Shown: positions 1-7,543, counted from the first letter of the stretch. The stretch is DNA of 25,534 bases from Phycisphaerae bacterium (GCA_030448225.1 JAUJNJ010000074.1:1-25534), one strand, 5' to 3'. Program-made: numbers and translations. The notes: generated by a model not told the origin, from the letters alone.

Positions 1-520
1 CCACGAAAAGGTGGATCTACATTTCAACCCGTTCCAGTCGTTAGGCAAGAGCCCAGCGTGGGAGCAAGGCAATCGCTTGTTTGAGTCGCAGCGTGAAAAG
101 TTCGAAAAGGCTTCTCCCGCTGAACAACTCGTCGAGGTCTACGAGAAGCTCATTGAACCCACGCTGATCGACCCAACCTTCGTCACACACGTGCCATCCG
201 TGATCATCCCGCTCGCGCGGAAGAACGCCGACGACCCGTTCTTCGCCGACGTCTACGAACTTGCGATCAACGGCCAGGAAATCTCCCCCGGCTACACCGA
301 GCTGAACGACCCGGACGTGCAGGCGGCGAATTTTGCGACGCAGGTGGGGGACAAGGAGGAGCAGCAGAAGGTCGACGAGGACTTCCTCAACGCCCTCCGC
401 TACGGCATGCCCCCCGCCGGCGGCCTCGGCCTCGGCATCGACCGCCTCGTGATGATGCTGACCGGCGCCGAAAGCATCCGCGACGTGATCCTCTTCCCGC
501 TGATGAAGCCGCAGGCGTAA
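1..520 (+). CDS. lysS: Lysyl-tRNA synthetase, class II (3' end only)
   Basis: The window opens inside this gene; the frame is open from base 2 to the TAA at 518-520, giving about 172 C-terminal residues of an enzyme usually near 500 residues. It charges tRNA-Lys with lysine in the cytoplasm. Visible landmarks are the segment reading THVPSVIIPLARKN, the lysine-pocket region ending SPGYTELNDP, and class II motif 3, GLGLGIDRLVMMLTG, whose arginine contacts ATP. The C-terminus RDVILFPLMKP is typical of bacterial LysRS. The GTG at 11 is internal, not a start. About 150 bases separate it from the downstream lipoprotein-export permease. Identification is secure; only the truncation by the window edge limits it. 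Confidence 0.96.
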   Translation, partial: HEKVDLHFNPFQSLGKSPAWEQGNRLFESQREKFEKASPAEQLVEVYEKLIEPTLIDPTFVTHVPSVIIPLARKNADDPFFADVYELAINGQEISPGYTELNDPDVQAANFATQVGDKEEQQKVDEDFLNALRYGMPPAGGLGLGIDRLVMMLTGAESIRDVILFPLMKPQA

Positions 521-580
521 GATGAACGTTCGGCCTTGCGGGCGGACTGAATAGGTTGCCTTGGCTCTGACGGGGTGGGT

Positions 581-616
581 CGGGGCCTCGGCCCTGCGGG
601 CCGGCCGCGAAACGGT
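581..616 (+). repeat. Palindromic intergenic repeat, copy A
   Basis: The core GGCCCTGCGGGCC (590-602) differs by one base from the GGCCCTTCGGGCC core of the other copies and is followed by CGCGAAACGG, the same CGAAAC tag seen in copies C and E. It lies between lysS and the Lol permease gene, in the same orientation as copies C and E. Confidence 0.55.
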
Positions 617-670
617 CGTGTGGTTTGTCGCGGTCGAGGGCGCTGGCTCGGATGTCGGGAACGAGAGCGT

Positions 671-2287
671 ATGGACTTTGAGCAGAACCCGAAACTCCTC
701 GCCCGACTCATCATCTACGGGATCGTCGCGCTGGCGGCGGCGGCGCTGGTCCTGTTCCAGGTGCTGTTCGGGTCGCGGCTGGTGGCGAAGCTCATCCTGA
801 AGTACCTCCTGAAGCGCCGCATCGCGTGGGTGTCGCTCATCGCGGTCATGCTCTGCACGACGATGGTGCTCGTGGTCATCAGCGTGATGGGCGGGTGGCT
901 GCGGATGTTCGAGTCGTCGTTCCGCGGGCTGACCGGCGACATCATCGTCGACGGCAACTCGATGGAGGGGTTCGCCCACTACGAGGAGATGATCGGCCGG
1001 ATCACCAAGATCCCCGAGGTGAAGGCGGCCGTGCCGGTGATCGAGGCGTACGGGCTGCTGAACATCGGCAACCAGAAGACGACCGGCGTGCAGGTGATGG
1101 GCCTGCAGATTGACAAGATCGGCGCGGTGAACGGCTTCCCCAAGTCGCTGTGGCGCGGCTACAACCAGATCGCCGAGCGGGCGCTGGACCCGAAGCTGCC
1201 GGAGCAGGCGCGGGCGCGGATCCTGGCCGAGGCCGAGGAGCGGGCGAAGCGGCCGTCGTTCGACAAGCCGCTGGCGCCGGAGGACTACCGGTACATCGTC
1301 AAGTGGGAGCCGGGCAAGAGCCGCGGCCGCGACCCCGCGCTGTGGGCCCCGATGATCGCCGGCGCGGGCGTGCTGGAGATCCGCCGCAACGAGAAGGGGG
1401 AGGTCGAGGGGCGCGGCGACTTCCTCTACGAGCTGCCGATCAAGCTGACGGTGCTCGGCGTCTCGTCGGACTTCAGCATCGACATCACGAACAAGGCCGA
1501 GCGCAGCTACTGGCTCGTCGACGACAGCCGCACGCAGGTCTGGCAGTACGACAACACGTTCGTGTACGTCCCGTTCGACCAGCTCCAGGCCGACCTCGGC
1601 ATGACCGAGTCGACATTCCTCAACAAGCGGACGAACCGGGAGGAGACGCTCCCGAAGCGCGCCAGCGAGATCCACGTCGCCGTGAAGCCGGGCTTCGACC
1701 TCGTGGCCGTCCGGGAGAAGGTGGAGGCGGTCGTGTCGGACGTGCTGTCGAGCCACCAGGCGGGGACGACGACCGGCCTGGGGAACCCGACGGTCGAGAC
1801 GTGGCGGGAGGCGCAGAAGACGTACCTCAACGCGATCGAGAAGGAGAAGTCGCTGACGGTCTTCCTCTTCTCGATCATCAGCGTCGTGGCGATCTTCCTG
1901 ATCTTCTGCATCTTCTACATGATCGTCGCCGAGAAGACGAAGGACATCGGGATCATCAAGAGCGTCGGCGCCAGCGCGGGGGGCGTGGCGGGGATCTTCC
2001 TCGGCTACGGGGCGGCGATCGGCGTGGTGGGCGCGGGGCTGGGGCTGCTCGTCAGCTACCTCATCGTCCGCTACATCAACGAGATCCACACCTGGCTCGG
2101 CCAGCGCCTCGGCGTGCAGGTGTGGGACCCGCAGGTCTACCTGTTCGACAAGATCCCCAACACGATGGATCCCAACGAGGTCATGGTGATCGTCTCGATC
2201 GCCGTGGCGGCGTCGGTCGTCGGCGCGCTCGTCCCCGCGCTCCGCGCCGCACGGATGAACCCGGTCGAAGCGCTCCGCTGGGAGTGA
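671..2287 (+). CDS. LolC/LolE-type lipoprotein-releasing ABC transporter permease
   Basis: This is an inner-membrane permease of the FtsX/MacB superfamily that, with a LolD-type ATPase, would release lipoproteins from the inner membrane or otherwise move envelope lipids. I chose ATG 671 (MDFEQNPKLLARL) over an in-frame start at 575 because the intervening residues are low-complexity read-through of the intergenic repeat. The 538-residue product has membrane segments near residues 12-34 and 50-75, a large extracytoplasmic domain (about 80-390), and a C-terminal FtsX domain with segments near 394-418, 436-467 and 505-530. It ends with the family's ARMNPVEALRWE signature. It is longer than E. 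coli LolC/E (about 400) and seems to carry an extra N-terminal segment. The ATPase gene follows after a 240-base gap. The FtsX family is certain; the exact substrate is inferred from the LolD-like neighbour. Confidence 0.85.
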   Translation: MDFEQNPKLLARLIIYGIVALAAAALVLFQVLFGSRLVAKLILKYLLKRRIAWVSLIAVMLCTTMVLVVISVMGGWLRMFESSFRGLTGDIIVDGNSMEGFAHYEEMIGRITKIPEVKAAVPVIEAYGLLNIGNQKTTGVQVMGLQIDKIGAVNGFPKSLWRGYNQIAERALDPKLPEQARARILAEAEERAKRPSFDKPLAPEDYRYIVKWEPGKSRGRDPALWAPMIAGAGVLEIRRNEKGEVEGRGDFLYELPIKLTVLGVSSDFSIDITNKAERSYWLVDDSRTQVWQYDNTFVYVPFDQLQADLGMTESTFLNKRTNREETLPKRASEIHVAVKPGFDLVAVREKVEAVVSDVLSSHQAGTTTGLGNPTVETWREAQKTYLNAIEKEKSLTVFLFSIISVVAIFLIFCIFYMIVAEKTKDIGIIKSVGASAGGVAGIFLGYGAAIGVVGAGLGLLVSYLIVRYINEIHTWLGQRLGVQVWDPQVYLFDKIPNTMDPNEVMVIVSIAVAASVVGALVPALRAARMNPVEALRWE

Positions 2288-2440
2288 CGGCGGGGCGTCA
2301 GAACGTGTCACAAAGTTGCCCGACGGGCTGTCGGCGGCGCGGCGAAGGCCATGTCGTTGAACTGGGATGTGGACGTTCCGCGTTGGAACGGCCGCCGGCA
2401 AAGGATCGCGCTAGAACCTCGTACGATTTATACCCTATTG

Positions 2441-2494
2441 GGATAACCCGACATCTCTCGTTTCGCCGCTGGCCCGAAGGGCCGCTGCCGGTTA
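2441..2494 (-). repeat. Palindromic intergenic repeat, copy B (long form, upstream of lolD)
   Basis: The core GGCCCGAAGGGCC is at 2471-2483. Read on the minus strand, this 54-base unit aligns with copy C at about 48 of 55 positions (one gap), including the CCGGCAGCGG left arm, the GCGGCGAAACG tag and a GAGATG.CGGGT tail. Copies B and C are inverted and flank lolD. The rest of the 2288-2527 gap holds a small hairpin (CGTTCC/GGAACG, 2374-2390) without a T-run. Confidence 0.75.
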
Positions 2495-2527
2495 TTTGAG
2501 TAGGCTCTTAGGTAAGCTGTGCCCGAA

Positions 2528-3268
2528 ATGTCGCAAGTCGCCCAACCGCCTCCCCGCTAGCCGCCCGACCCTCCAGTGCCATCCTCCGCGCCAGCAACTG
2601 CGGCAAGAGCTTTCGCATGGGCGACAGCACCGTGCAGGTGCTGAAGGACGTGGACCTGTCGGTCGCGCCCGGCGAGTTCATCGCGATCGAGGGGCGGAGC
2701 GGGTCGGGCAAGAGCACGATGCTCCACATCCTCGGCGCGCTCGACGCGGCCGACGGCGGCTCGATCGAGTACGAGGGCGCGACATCGCCGCCATGGGCGG
2801 CACCGAGCGGAGCCGGGTGCGGAACACGCAGTTCGGCTTCGTCTTCCAGTTCTACCACCTGCTGCCGGAGTTGAACGTCCTGGAGAACACGCTCCTGGCC
2901 CCGATGATCGAGCACTCGTGGCTCGGCTTCCGCAAGAAGCGCGCGACCTTCGGGGGCGGCGTGCAGGTGCTGACCGAACTCGGGATGAGCCACCGGATCA
3001 AGCACCGGCCGAACCAACTGTCCGGCGGCGAGCGGCAGCGTGGCGATCGCGCGGGCCAGCGATGAACGCGCCGAAGATCCTGTTCGCCGACGAGCCCACC
3101 GGCAACCTCGACGCCGACACCGGCCGCCAGATCATGGCCGTGCTGGAGTCGCTCCACCGGGAGCGCGGCCAGACGATCATCATGGTCACCCACGACCGCA
3201 CCCTCGCCCGCAAGACCGACCGCGTCCTCGTGATGAAAGAGGGCCGGCTCGAGCGGGCCGCGGAGTGA
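2528..3268 (+). CDS. lolD: LolD-type ABC transporter ATPase (frameshifted in this sequence)
   Basis: This is the ATP-hydrolysing partner of the upstream permease. No single frame is intact, but the pieces make a complete ATPase of about 246 codons (LolD is about 230). They are an ATG at 2528 (MSQVAQPP), then QVLKDVDLSVAPGEF with Walker A GRSGSGKST, the Q-loop stretch FGFVFQFYHLLPELNVLENT, the signature LSGGERQR, Walker B ILFADEPTGNLD, and the H-loop VTHD. Frame changes fall near 2550, 2778 (one C apparently missing where EYEGRDIAAM should read), 3040 and 3058. All motifs survive, the permease is intact, and this ATPase class is normally needed, so I favour sequence error over a pseudogene. 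Inverted repeat copies B and C flank it. Confidence 0.85.
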
Positions 3269-3329
3269 TATCTGGCGCCCGGCGCTTCGGGATCCTCCCC
3301 CCGTGCCGTCGTCGCTACGCGAGCCCGCG

Positions 3330-3384
3330 TCACCGGCAGCGGGCCCTTCGGGCCTGCGGCGAAACGGGAGATGACGGGTCATTC
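3330..3384 (+). repeat. Palindromic intergenic repeat, copy C (long form, downstream of lolD)
   Basis: The core GGCCCTTCGGGCC is at 3342-3354, with left arm CCGGCAGCGG and right tag GCGGCGAAACGGGAGATG. It is the inverted counterpart of copy B. The 256-base gap it occupies also holds the likely ilvE promoter region: a TTGAGA at 3446-3451 followed 16 bases later by a weak TAACGT. Confidence 0.75.
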
Positions 3385-3524
3385 GGATGGGCGCGCAGCC
3401 GCGGGCGACCAGGCGATCGCAGCGGCCGCAAAATTCTTACACCCCTTGAGAATCGCCGGTCGCACGCTAACGTCTTAGCCCCCTTCAGCGGGCGCGACGG
3501 CGAGGCGACGAGAGGACGTTCCCC

Positions 3525-4397
3525 ATGGCTCTGAAGATCTGGATCGACGGCAAGCTCTACGACAAGGCGGACGCCAGGATCAGCGTGTACGACCACGGCC
3601 TGCTCTACGGCGACGGCGTGTTCGAGGGGATCCGGGTCTACCACGGGCGCGTGTTCGAGCTCGAGGCGCACCTCAAGCGGCTGTCGGAGTCCGCCCGGGC
3701 GATCCGCCTCGCCCTCCCGATGACCGCCGCCCAACTCACCGCCGCGATCGAGCACACGGTGAAGGCGAACGACCTCACCGACTGCTACATCCGCCTGATC
3801 GTCACCCGCGGCGTCGGCCCGCTGGGGATCGACCCGATGAAGTGCCCCACGCCCTCGACGATCATCATCGCCGACACGATCCAAGTGTACCCGAAGGAAT
3901 CGTACGAGCGGGGGATCTCCGTCATCACCGCGTCGGTGATCCGCAACCACCCCAGCGCGCTGTCGCCGCGGATCAAGAGCCTCAACTACCTCAACAACAT
4001 CCTCGCCCGCATCGAGGCGCACGATGCGGGGGTGTCCGAGGCGATCATGCTGAACTGCCACGGCAACGTGGCCGAGGGGACGGTGCAGAACATCTTCATC
4101 GTCCGCGACGGCGTCGTCGCCACGCCCGCCGCCACCGAGGGGGCGCTCGAGGGCGTGACGCGCAAGGTGATGCTGACGCTCTGCGAGCGGATGGCGATCC
4201 CCACGGTCGAACGCCCGGTCGAGCGGATCGACCTGTACATCGCCGACGAGATGTTCATGACCGGCACCGGCGCCGAGATCATGCCCGTCACGAAGGTGGA
4301 CGGCCGCGTCATCGGCGGCGGCGAGCCAGGCCCGGTCACCCGGCGACTGATCGCCGCATTTCACGCCCACGTCAGGGAAATCGCTCAGCCCGCCTGA
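3525..4397 (+). CDS. ilvE: Branched-chain amino acid aminotransferase (fold type IV PLP enzyme)
   Basis: It catalyses the last step of leucine, isoleucine and valine synthesis, moving an amino group from glutamate to branched-chain 2-oxo acids in the cytoplasm. The 290-residue length is normal for the IlvE/D-amino-acid transaminase group. Visible are the N-terminal signature YDHGLLYGDGVFEGIR (residues 22-37), the PLP Schiff-base lysine K151 in SPRIKSLNYLNN, E184 in the NVAEGTVQNIF loop, and the phosphate-binding stretch EGVTRKVML. The start has GAGGA at 3512-3516, about 8 bases upstream of the ATG. The gene stands alone: repeat-containing DNA precedes it and a separate promoter follows. A D-amino-acid transaminase or aminodeoxychorismate lyase cannot be excluded from motifs alone, but the MTGTGAEIMPVTKVDGR region fits IlvE best. 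Confidence 0.9.
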   Translation: MALKIWIDGKLYDKADARISVYDHGLLYGDGVFEGIRVYHGRVFELEAHLKRLSESARAIRLALPMTAAQLTAAIEHTVKANDLTDCYIRLIVTRGVGPLGIDPMKCPTPSTIIIADTIQVYPKESYERGISVITASVIRNHPSALSPRIKSLNYLNNILARIEAHDAGVSEAIMLNCHGNVAEGTVQNIFIVRDGVVATPAATEGALEGVTRKVMLTLCERMAIPTVERPVERIDLYIADEMFMTGTGAEIMPVTKVDGRVIGGGEPGPVTRRLIAAFHAHVREIAQPA

Positions 4398-4473
4398 CGC
4401 GACGGGCGTCCCCAATCCGGCCGGTGGCGGGCGCGGGGTCACGTCTCGCGTCTCCGGCCCTGGTGCGGGCTAT

Positions 4474-4502
4474 TTGACACTAAATCGAGGGCTCATTAGA
4501 GT
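4474..4502 (+). promoter_or_regulatory. Sigma-70-type promoter for the histone H1-like gene
   Basis: A perfect TTGACA (4474-4479) is followed after 17 bases by TAGAGT (4497-4502), four of six matches to TATAAT. The start codon lies 35 bases further on, leaving room for a short leader with a strong ribosome site. Confidence 0.6.
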
Positions 4503-4537
4503 TTTCGACCGATCGACGAAGGTTTAAGGAGGCCTCG

Positions 4538-4750
4538 ATGCAGGAATATGACACGCTGAAGCGGCTGGTGATCGAAGCGGAAGACGACGTGAATAAGGCC
4601 CGTGGCGGCAACAAGGCCGCGGGCACGCGCGTCCGAAAGAAGATGCAGGAGATCAAGTCCGCCGCGCAGGAAGTGCGCAAGAAGATCCTCGAGGGCCGCG
4701 AGGAGGAGACCGGCGCCGGCACCGTCGCCCCGCAGCAGCCGCAGGGTTGA
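4538..4750 (+). CDS. Small histone H1-like (Hc1-family) DNA-binding protein
   Basis: This 70-residue, highly charged helical protein resembles the N-terminal domain of chlamydial histone-like Hc1 and the short H1-like proteins of Bacteroidetes and Planctomycetes. The key stretch is DVNKARGGNKAAGTRVRKKMQ (residues 17-37), where GNKAAxxRVR is the family hallmark, followed by EIKSAAQEVRKKILEGRE. The lysine-rich C-terminal tail of Hc1 is absent; the protein ends in a short TGAGTVAPQQPQG tail. It probably binds and organises the nucleoid. AAGGAGG at 4526-4532, five bases before the ATG, is the best ribosome site in the window. With a good promoter upstream and an intrinsic terminator downstream it appears to be an abundant single-gene transcript. 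Family assignment rests on this motif resemblance. Confidence 0.75.
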   Translation: MQEYDTLKRLVIEAEDDVNKARGGNKAAGTRVRKKMQEIKSAAQEVRKKILEGREEETGAGTVAPQQPQG

Positions 4751-4857
4751 CCCCGCGCGCGCCGCAGGCGGCGTGGCCCGCGCGAGCCGGGCGTCGCACC
4801 GATCCCGCGGTCGCACCGGCGAGTCCGCGCCGGCATCTACCCGCCCAACGATGCCGC

Positions 4858-4885
4858 AAGGGCGAACGACCGCGTTCGCCCTTTT
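4858..4885 (+). terminator. Intrinsic terminator after the histone H1-like gene
   Basis: A ten-pair stem (AAGGGCGAAC with GTTCGCCCTT, six-base loop) runs directly into TTTT at 4882-4885. It lies about 110 bases past the histone-like stop and 70 before the dehydratase start. Confidence 0.75.
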
Positions 4886-4953
4886 CCGATTCACCCCCGG
4901 CAAGAACCCTCGCCGCCGGCGCGCCCGGACGACGAGCGGAAAGACCGATCCCT

Positions 4954-5427
4954 ATGCCCCCTCAACTGCTCTTCGACATCTCTGGCATCGACCTGAACCG
5001 CGTCCTGTTCGACCGGGAGGCGATCCGGGAATCCAACCCGCAGCGGGGCGACATGGAGCACCTCGACGCGATCGTCCACGCCAGCGGCGAGACCGGCGAG
5101 ATCCTTGGCTATAAGGACGTGCGCCCCGACGAGTTCTGGGTCGCCGGCCACATCCCCGGCCGCCCGCTCCTGCCCGGCGTGTTGATGATCGAGGCGGGCG
5201 CGCAGCTCTCGTCCTTCTACACCCGCCGGTACGTCGGCTGGAAGGGGTTCATCGGTTTCGGCGGCGCGACGGACATCCGCTTCCGCCAGCCCGTCCCGCC
5301 CGGCTGCCGGATGTACCTGCTCGGCAAGCAGATCTGGGAGCGCCACCGCCGGATCTGCTCGAAGATCCAGGGCCTCGTCGACGGCAATCTCGTGTTCGAG
5401 GCCTCGGTCGTCGGTACCGAACTCTGA
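4954..5427 (+). CDS. fabZ: 3-hydroxyacyl-ACP dehydratase, FabZ family
   Basis: It dehydrates 3-hydroxyacyl-ACP to trans-2-enoyl-ACP in fatty-acid (and lipid A precursor) synthesis. The 157-residue hot-dog protein carries the FabZ active-site loop FWVAGHIPGRPLLPGVLMIEAGAQ, with catalytic H66 and E80 in standard spacing. The ATG at 4954 (MPPQLLFDISGIDL) gives the normal family length; in-frame sequence upstream is terminator and low-complexity DNA. An intrinsic terminator precedes it and another follows, so it looks monocistronic. The divergent N-terminal part (DLNRVLFDREAIRESNPQRG) suggests a lineage-specific branch that may work on another acyl-ACP or polyketide-like substrate; bacteria of this group often have several such paralogues. 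The symbol is therefore a family call. Confidence 0.85.
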   Translation: MPPQLLFDISGIDLNRVLFDREAIRESNPQRGDMEHLDAIVHASGETGEILGYKDVRPDEFWVAGHIPGRPLLPGVLMIEAGAQLSSFYTRRYVGWKGFIGFGGATDIRFRQPVPPGCRMYLLGKQIWERHRRICSKIQGLVDGNLVFEASVVGTEL

Positions 5428-5453
5428 GCACGCGTTCGAGAAGCCGCGATCGC

Positions 5454-5480
5454 GCGCGGGCGTCTCGCCCGCGCTCTTTT
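5454..5480 (+). terminator. Intrinsic terminator after the FabZ-like gene
   Basis: A perfect nine-pair stem GCGCGGGCG/CGCCCGCGC with loop TCT is followed by TCTTTT. A second, similar hairpin (CGCGGGC/GCCCGCG, 5488-5506) follows at once but has no T-run. Confidence 0.8.
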
Positions 5481-5568
5481 CTCAAGGCGCGGGCGGCACG
5501 CCCGCGTCGCGCCCGGTGCTTCAACTTCTCGAGCACGTGCTCAGCACGCCTCGACCTGATGACGCCAC

Positions 5569-5595
5569 GAGGGGCGGGCGCGAGGCCCGCCCCTC
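5569..5595 (+). other. Strong stem-loop just upstream of the LEA14-like gene
   Basis: An eleven-pair stem (GAGGGGCGGGC with GCCCGCCCCTC, five-base loop) ends 25 bases before the ATG of the lipoprotein gene. The following bases (CTCGTTTA) are only weakly T-rich, so it may be a third transcription stop or a leader structure. Confidence 0.5.
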
Positions 5596-5620
5596 CTCGT
5601 TTACGCCCGCCGGAGCCGTC

Positions 5621-6172
5621 ATGATGAAGCCGCTCGCCCAGTTCGTCCTTCTGACGTTGCCCCTCTGGCTCGTCGGCACCGGGTGCTCGTCGCTGCAAAA
5701 GCCGACGGCCGCGCTGCGCTCCGCCAGCATCGGCGACGTGACGGCCGAGGGCGTGCGGCTGAATTTCGACGTCGACGTGACGAATCCGAACGCCGTCGCC
5801 ATCCCGCTGTCCGGCGCCCGCTACGACCTGAGCCTCGGCCGATCGAAGGTGCTGAGCGGCCACGTCGACGCCGGCCTCTCGATCCCCGCCGACGGAACCG
5901 AGGCGCTGACGATCCCCGTGAACGTGACGTTCGAGCAACTCCTGGCGGCCGAGGAGGCGATCCGCGCCAGCGGCGGCGACGTCCCGTACAGGCTCGGGGG
6001 GTCGCTCGGCTTCAAGACCGGCTCGGCGATCCCGATCCCGATCAACGTCCCGTTCGAATACGAGGGCGAGCTGCCGCTCCGCAAACTCCTCTCCGACCCG
6101 GCCGTCCTGCTCCAGAACCCGCAGGCGCGGAAACTGGCCCAGCGCGTCCTCGGCGGGATGTTCGGCCTGTGA
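5621..6172 (+). CDS. LEA type 2 (LEA14/WHy-like) lipoprotein
   Basis: This is a predicted lipoprotein of 183 residues. The ATG at 5621 is chosen because GGAG (5612-5615) precedes it and a signal sequence follows: a basic start, a hydrophobic run to about residue 18, and Cys22 in VGTGC, a slightly atypical lipobox. The mature part (ALRSASIGDVTAEGVRLNFD, then DVTNPNAVAIPLSGARYDL) matches the immunoglobulin-like LEA_2/WHy domain, whose VDVTNPNxxxIPL motif is diagnostic. Such proteins are linked to desiccation and hypersensitive-type stress but their bacterial role is unproven. It would sit on the periplasmic side and could be a client of the Lol system encoded upstream. It is flanked by hairpins before and a probable promoter after, so it is likely transcribed alone. 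Confidence 0.78.
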   Translation: MMKPLAQFVLLTLPLWLVGTGCSSLQKPTAALRSASIGDVTAEGVRLNFDVDVTNPNAVAIPLSGARYDLSLGRSKVLSGHVDAGLSIPADGTEALTIPVNVTFEQLLAAEEAIRASGGDVPYRLGGSLGFKTGSAIPIPINVPFEYEGELPLRKLLSDPAVLLQNPQARKLAQRVLGGMFGL

Positions 6173-6233
6173 GGGACGACAAGATTGGTCCCATCCCTGG
6201 CGACGCCGGCTGCTGCGCGTCCAGCGCAGGGGG

Positions 6234-6263
6234 CTGACCTTTTCCTAACGACCGACGTACAAT
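6234..6263 (+). promoter_or_regulatory. Probable promoter of the exonuclease-WYL gene
   Basis: CTGACC (6234-6239), 18 bases, then TACAAT (6258-6263); the start codon is 60 bases downstream. The -10 matches five of six positions, the -35 four. Confidence 0.4.
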
Positions 6264-6322
6264 CGGTGGCGGCAATCACCCGTCCAAGTTGTCGTCAACG
6301 CCGGTATTGAGGCACGAGGCGC

Positions 6323-7330
6323 ATGGAGGCAGAGCAGAACATCGCCGAGGAGCGGGGATCGGTTCCTCCCGAGCCGTCGCAGCCGCGCCTCTTCCCCGCT
6401 GACGTGGAAACGGCGCCGACCGCCACCGCCGCCGCCGCGGCGCCAGCCAAGCGGTCGTTCTCGCTTCTGCAAAAGCTGCGCGACACGCCGCTGGCGTTCG
6501 TGGACGTGGAGACGACCGGGGCGTCGGCCGAGTGGGGCGACCGCGTGATCGAACTCGGAATCGCCCGGTTCGAGCAGGGCAAACTCGTCGCGCAGTATCA
6601 GCAGTTGTTCGACCCCCAGCGGCGCATCAGCCCCGGCGTCGTCGCGCTCACCGGCATCTCGCAGGCGATGGTCGATGGTCAGCCGCGCTTCACCGACGAG
6701 ATGCCGGCGGCGCTGCAACTGCTCAGCGGCGCGGTGATCCTCGGCCACAACGTGCGCTTCGACCTCTCGTTCCTCCGCAAAGAGTTCCGCCGGTGCGGGC
6801 GGGAGATGACCGACCTGCTCGGCGAGGTGCCGGTGCTCGACACCGTCCGCATCGCCCGGCGGCGGTTCGGGCGGGGCGGCAACGGGCTGCAGAACCTGTC
6901 GCGCCGGCTGGGATGCCCCGCGCCGGTGGCGCACCGAGCACTGGCCGACGCATTGACCACGGCCGCGGTCTTCGAGCGGATGATCGAGCCGGTCGGCGGG
7001 TGGGATTTGTGCCTCTGCGACGCGATCCGCGAGCAGGGCGGCCCGATGGGCCTGTTGCCGTTGGCGACCCGCGAGAGCCTGCTGCCGCTCGAACTCGAGG
7101 AAGCGCTCGAGCAGCGGTGCGCGGTGATGATGGAGTACCTCGACGCCCGCCAGAACCGCACGAAGCGCGTGATCGAGCCGTTGCAGGTGAGGCGGTTCAA
7201 CGGCGAGATGACGCTCGTCGCTCACTGCCACCTGCGGAACGACCGCCGGACGTTCAAGATCGACCGGATCGTCCAACTGCTGCGGATGGAAGCGGCCGCC
7301 GAGGTGCCGACGGACGCCGTGCGACCGTAG
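6323..7330 (+). CDS. DnaQ-like 3'-5' exonuclease fused to a C-terminal WYL-like domain
   Basis: This 335-residue protein has three parts. Residues 1-50 are a low-complexity, alanine/proline-rich lead. Residues 56-222 are a DEDDh exonuclease: Exo I FVDVETTG (D61, E63), Exo II GHNVRFDLSFL (D147), and Exo III HRALADA (H204, D209), with the usual LTGIS..M helix between. Residues about 265-320 (CAVMMEYLDARQNRT, IEPLQVRRFNGEMTLVAHC, RRTFKIDRIVQL) look like a WYL domain, a fold that senses nucleic acids or nucleotide ligands in bacterial regulators and defence proteins. It probably trims DNA or RNA 3' ends under control of the C-terminal domain; it is too divergent to call the replicative epsilon subunit. 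GAGG lies close before the ATG. The exonuclease assignment is secure, the WYL assignment likely. Confidence 0.85.
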   Translation: MEAEQNIAEERGSVPPEPSQPRLFPADVETAPTATAAAAAPAKRSFSLLQKLRDTPLAFVDVETTGASAEWGDRVIELGIARFEQGKLVAQYQQLFDPQRRISPGVVALTGISQAMVDGQPRFTDEMPAALQLLSGAVILGHNVRFDLSFLRKEFRRCGREMTDLLGEVPVLDTVRIARRRFGRGGNGLQNLSRRLGCPAPVAHRALADALTTAAVFERMIEPVGGWDLCLCDAIREQGGPMGLLPLATRESLLPLELEEALEQRCAVMMEYLDARQNRTKRVIEPLQVRRFNGEMTLVAHCHLRNDRRTFKIDRIVQLLRMEAAAEVPTDAVRP

Positions 7331-7371
7331 GACTACGCCGGCCGCGCCGGTTCGATCTCGAGGTGGTCGCC

Positions 7372-7408
7372 GAACGAGATTGCCGCTCGGTCGCGAGCCG
7401 GCTCGTTC
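7372..7408. other. Nested stem-loop between exonuclease and queF
   Basis: GAACGAG pairs with CTCGTTC and, inside it, GCTCG pairs with CGAGC around a GTCG loop. No T-run follows on either strand, so it is not a clear terminator. A weaker hairpin (CACACC/GGTGTG) lies about 30 bases further on. No preQ1 aptamer sequence is evident in this gap. Confidence 0.35.
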
Positions 7409-7543
7409 CGCATCATTAACCGCCAGAACGGCGCCCACACCCTCTCATGTGATCGGTGTGCATCGCTACCGCATCGGCGGCTAAGATCACGCACGTCAAC
7501 GAAGCACAGACCTCACCAGACAGGAAGAAGCGGTTAGATAGCG

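Noticed and set aside
575..670. Upstream in-frame start for the Lol permease at 575.
   Set aside because: The 32 extra residues come from the palindromic repeat, are not hydrophobic, and the ATG at 671 gives a natural membrane-protein start.
41..2401. Very long open frame on the minus strand across lysS and the permease gene (also similar ones at 7,496-9,649, 9,309-11,639 and, on +, 13,296-15,518).
   Set aside because: High GC content suppresses stop codons on the opposite strand of real genes. These translations are rich in Arg/His/Asp/Ala, have no recognisable motif, and cross several well-identified genes and gene boundaries.
7331..7543. A preQ1 riboswitch upstream of queF, prompted by the sequence ACACCCTCT.
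   Set aside because: The matching 5' stem and the A-rich tail of the preQ1-I aptamer are missing, and other preQ1 classes do not fit either.
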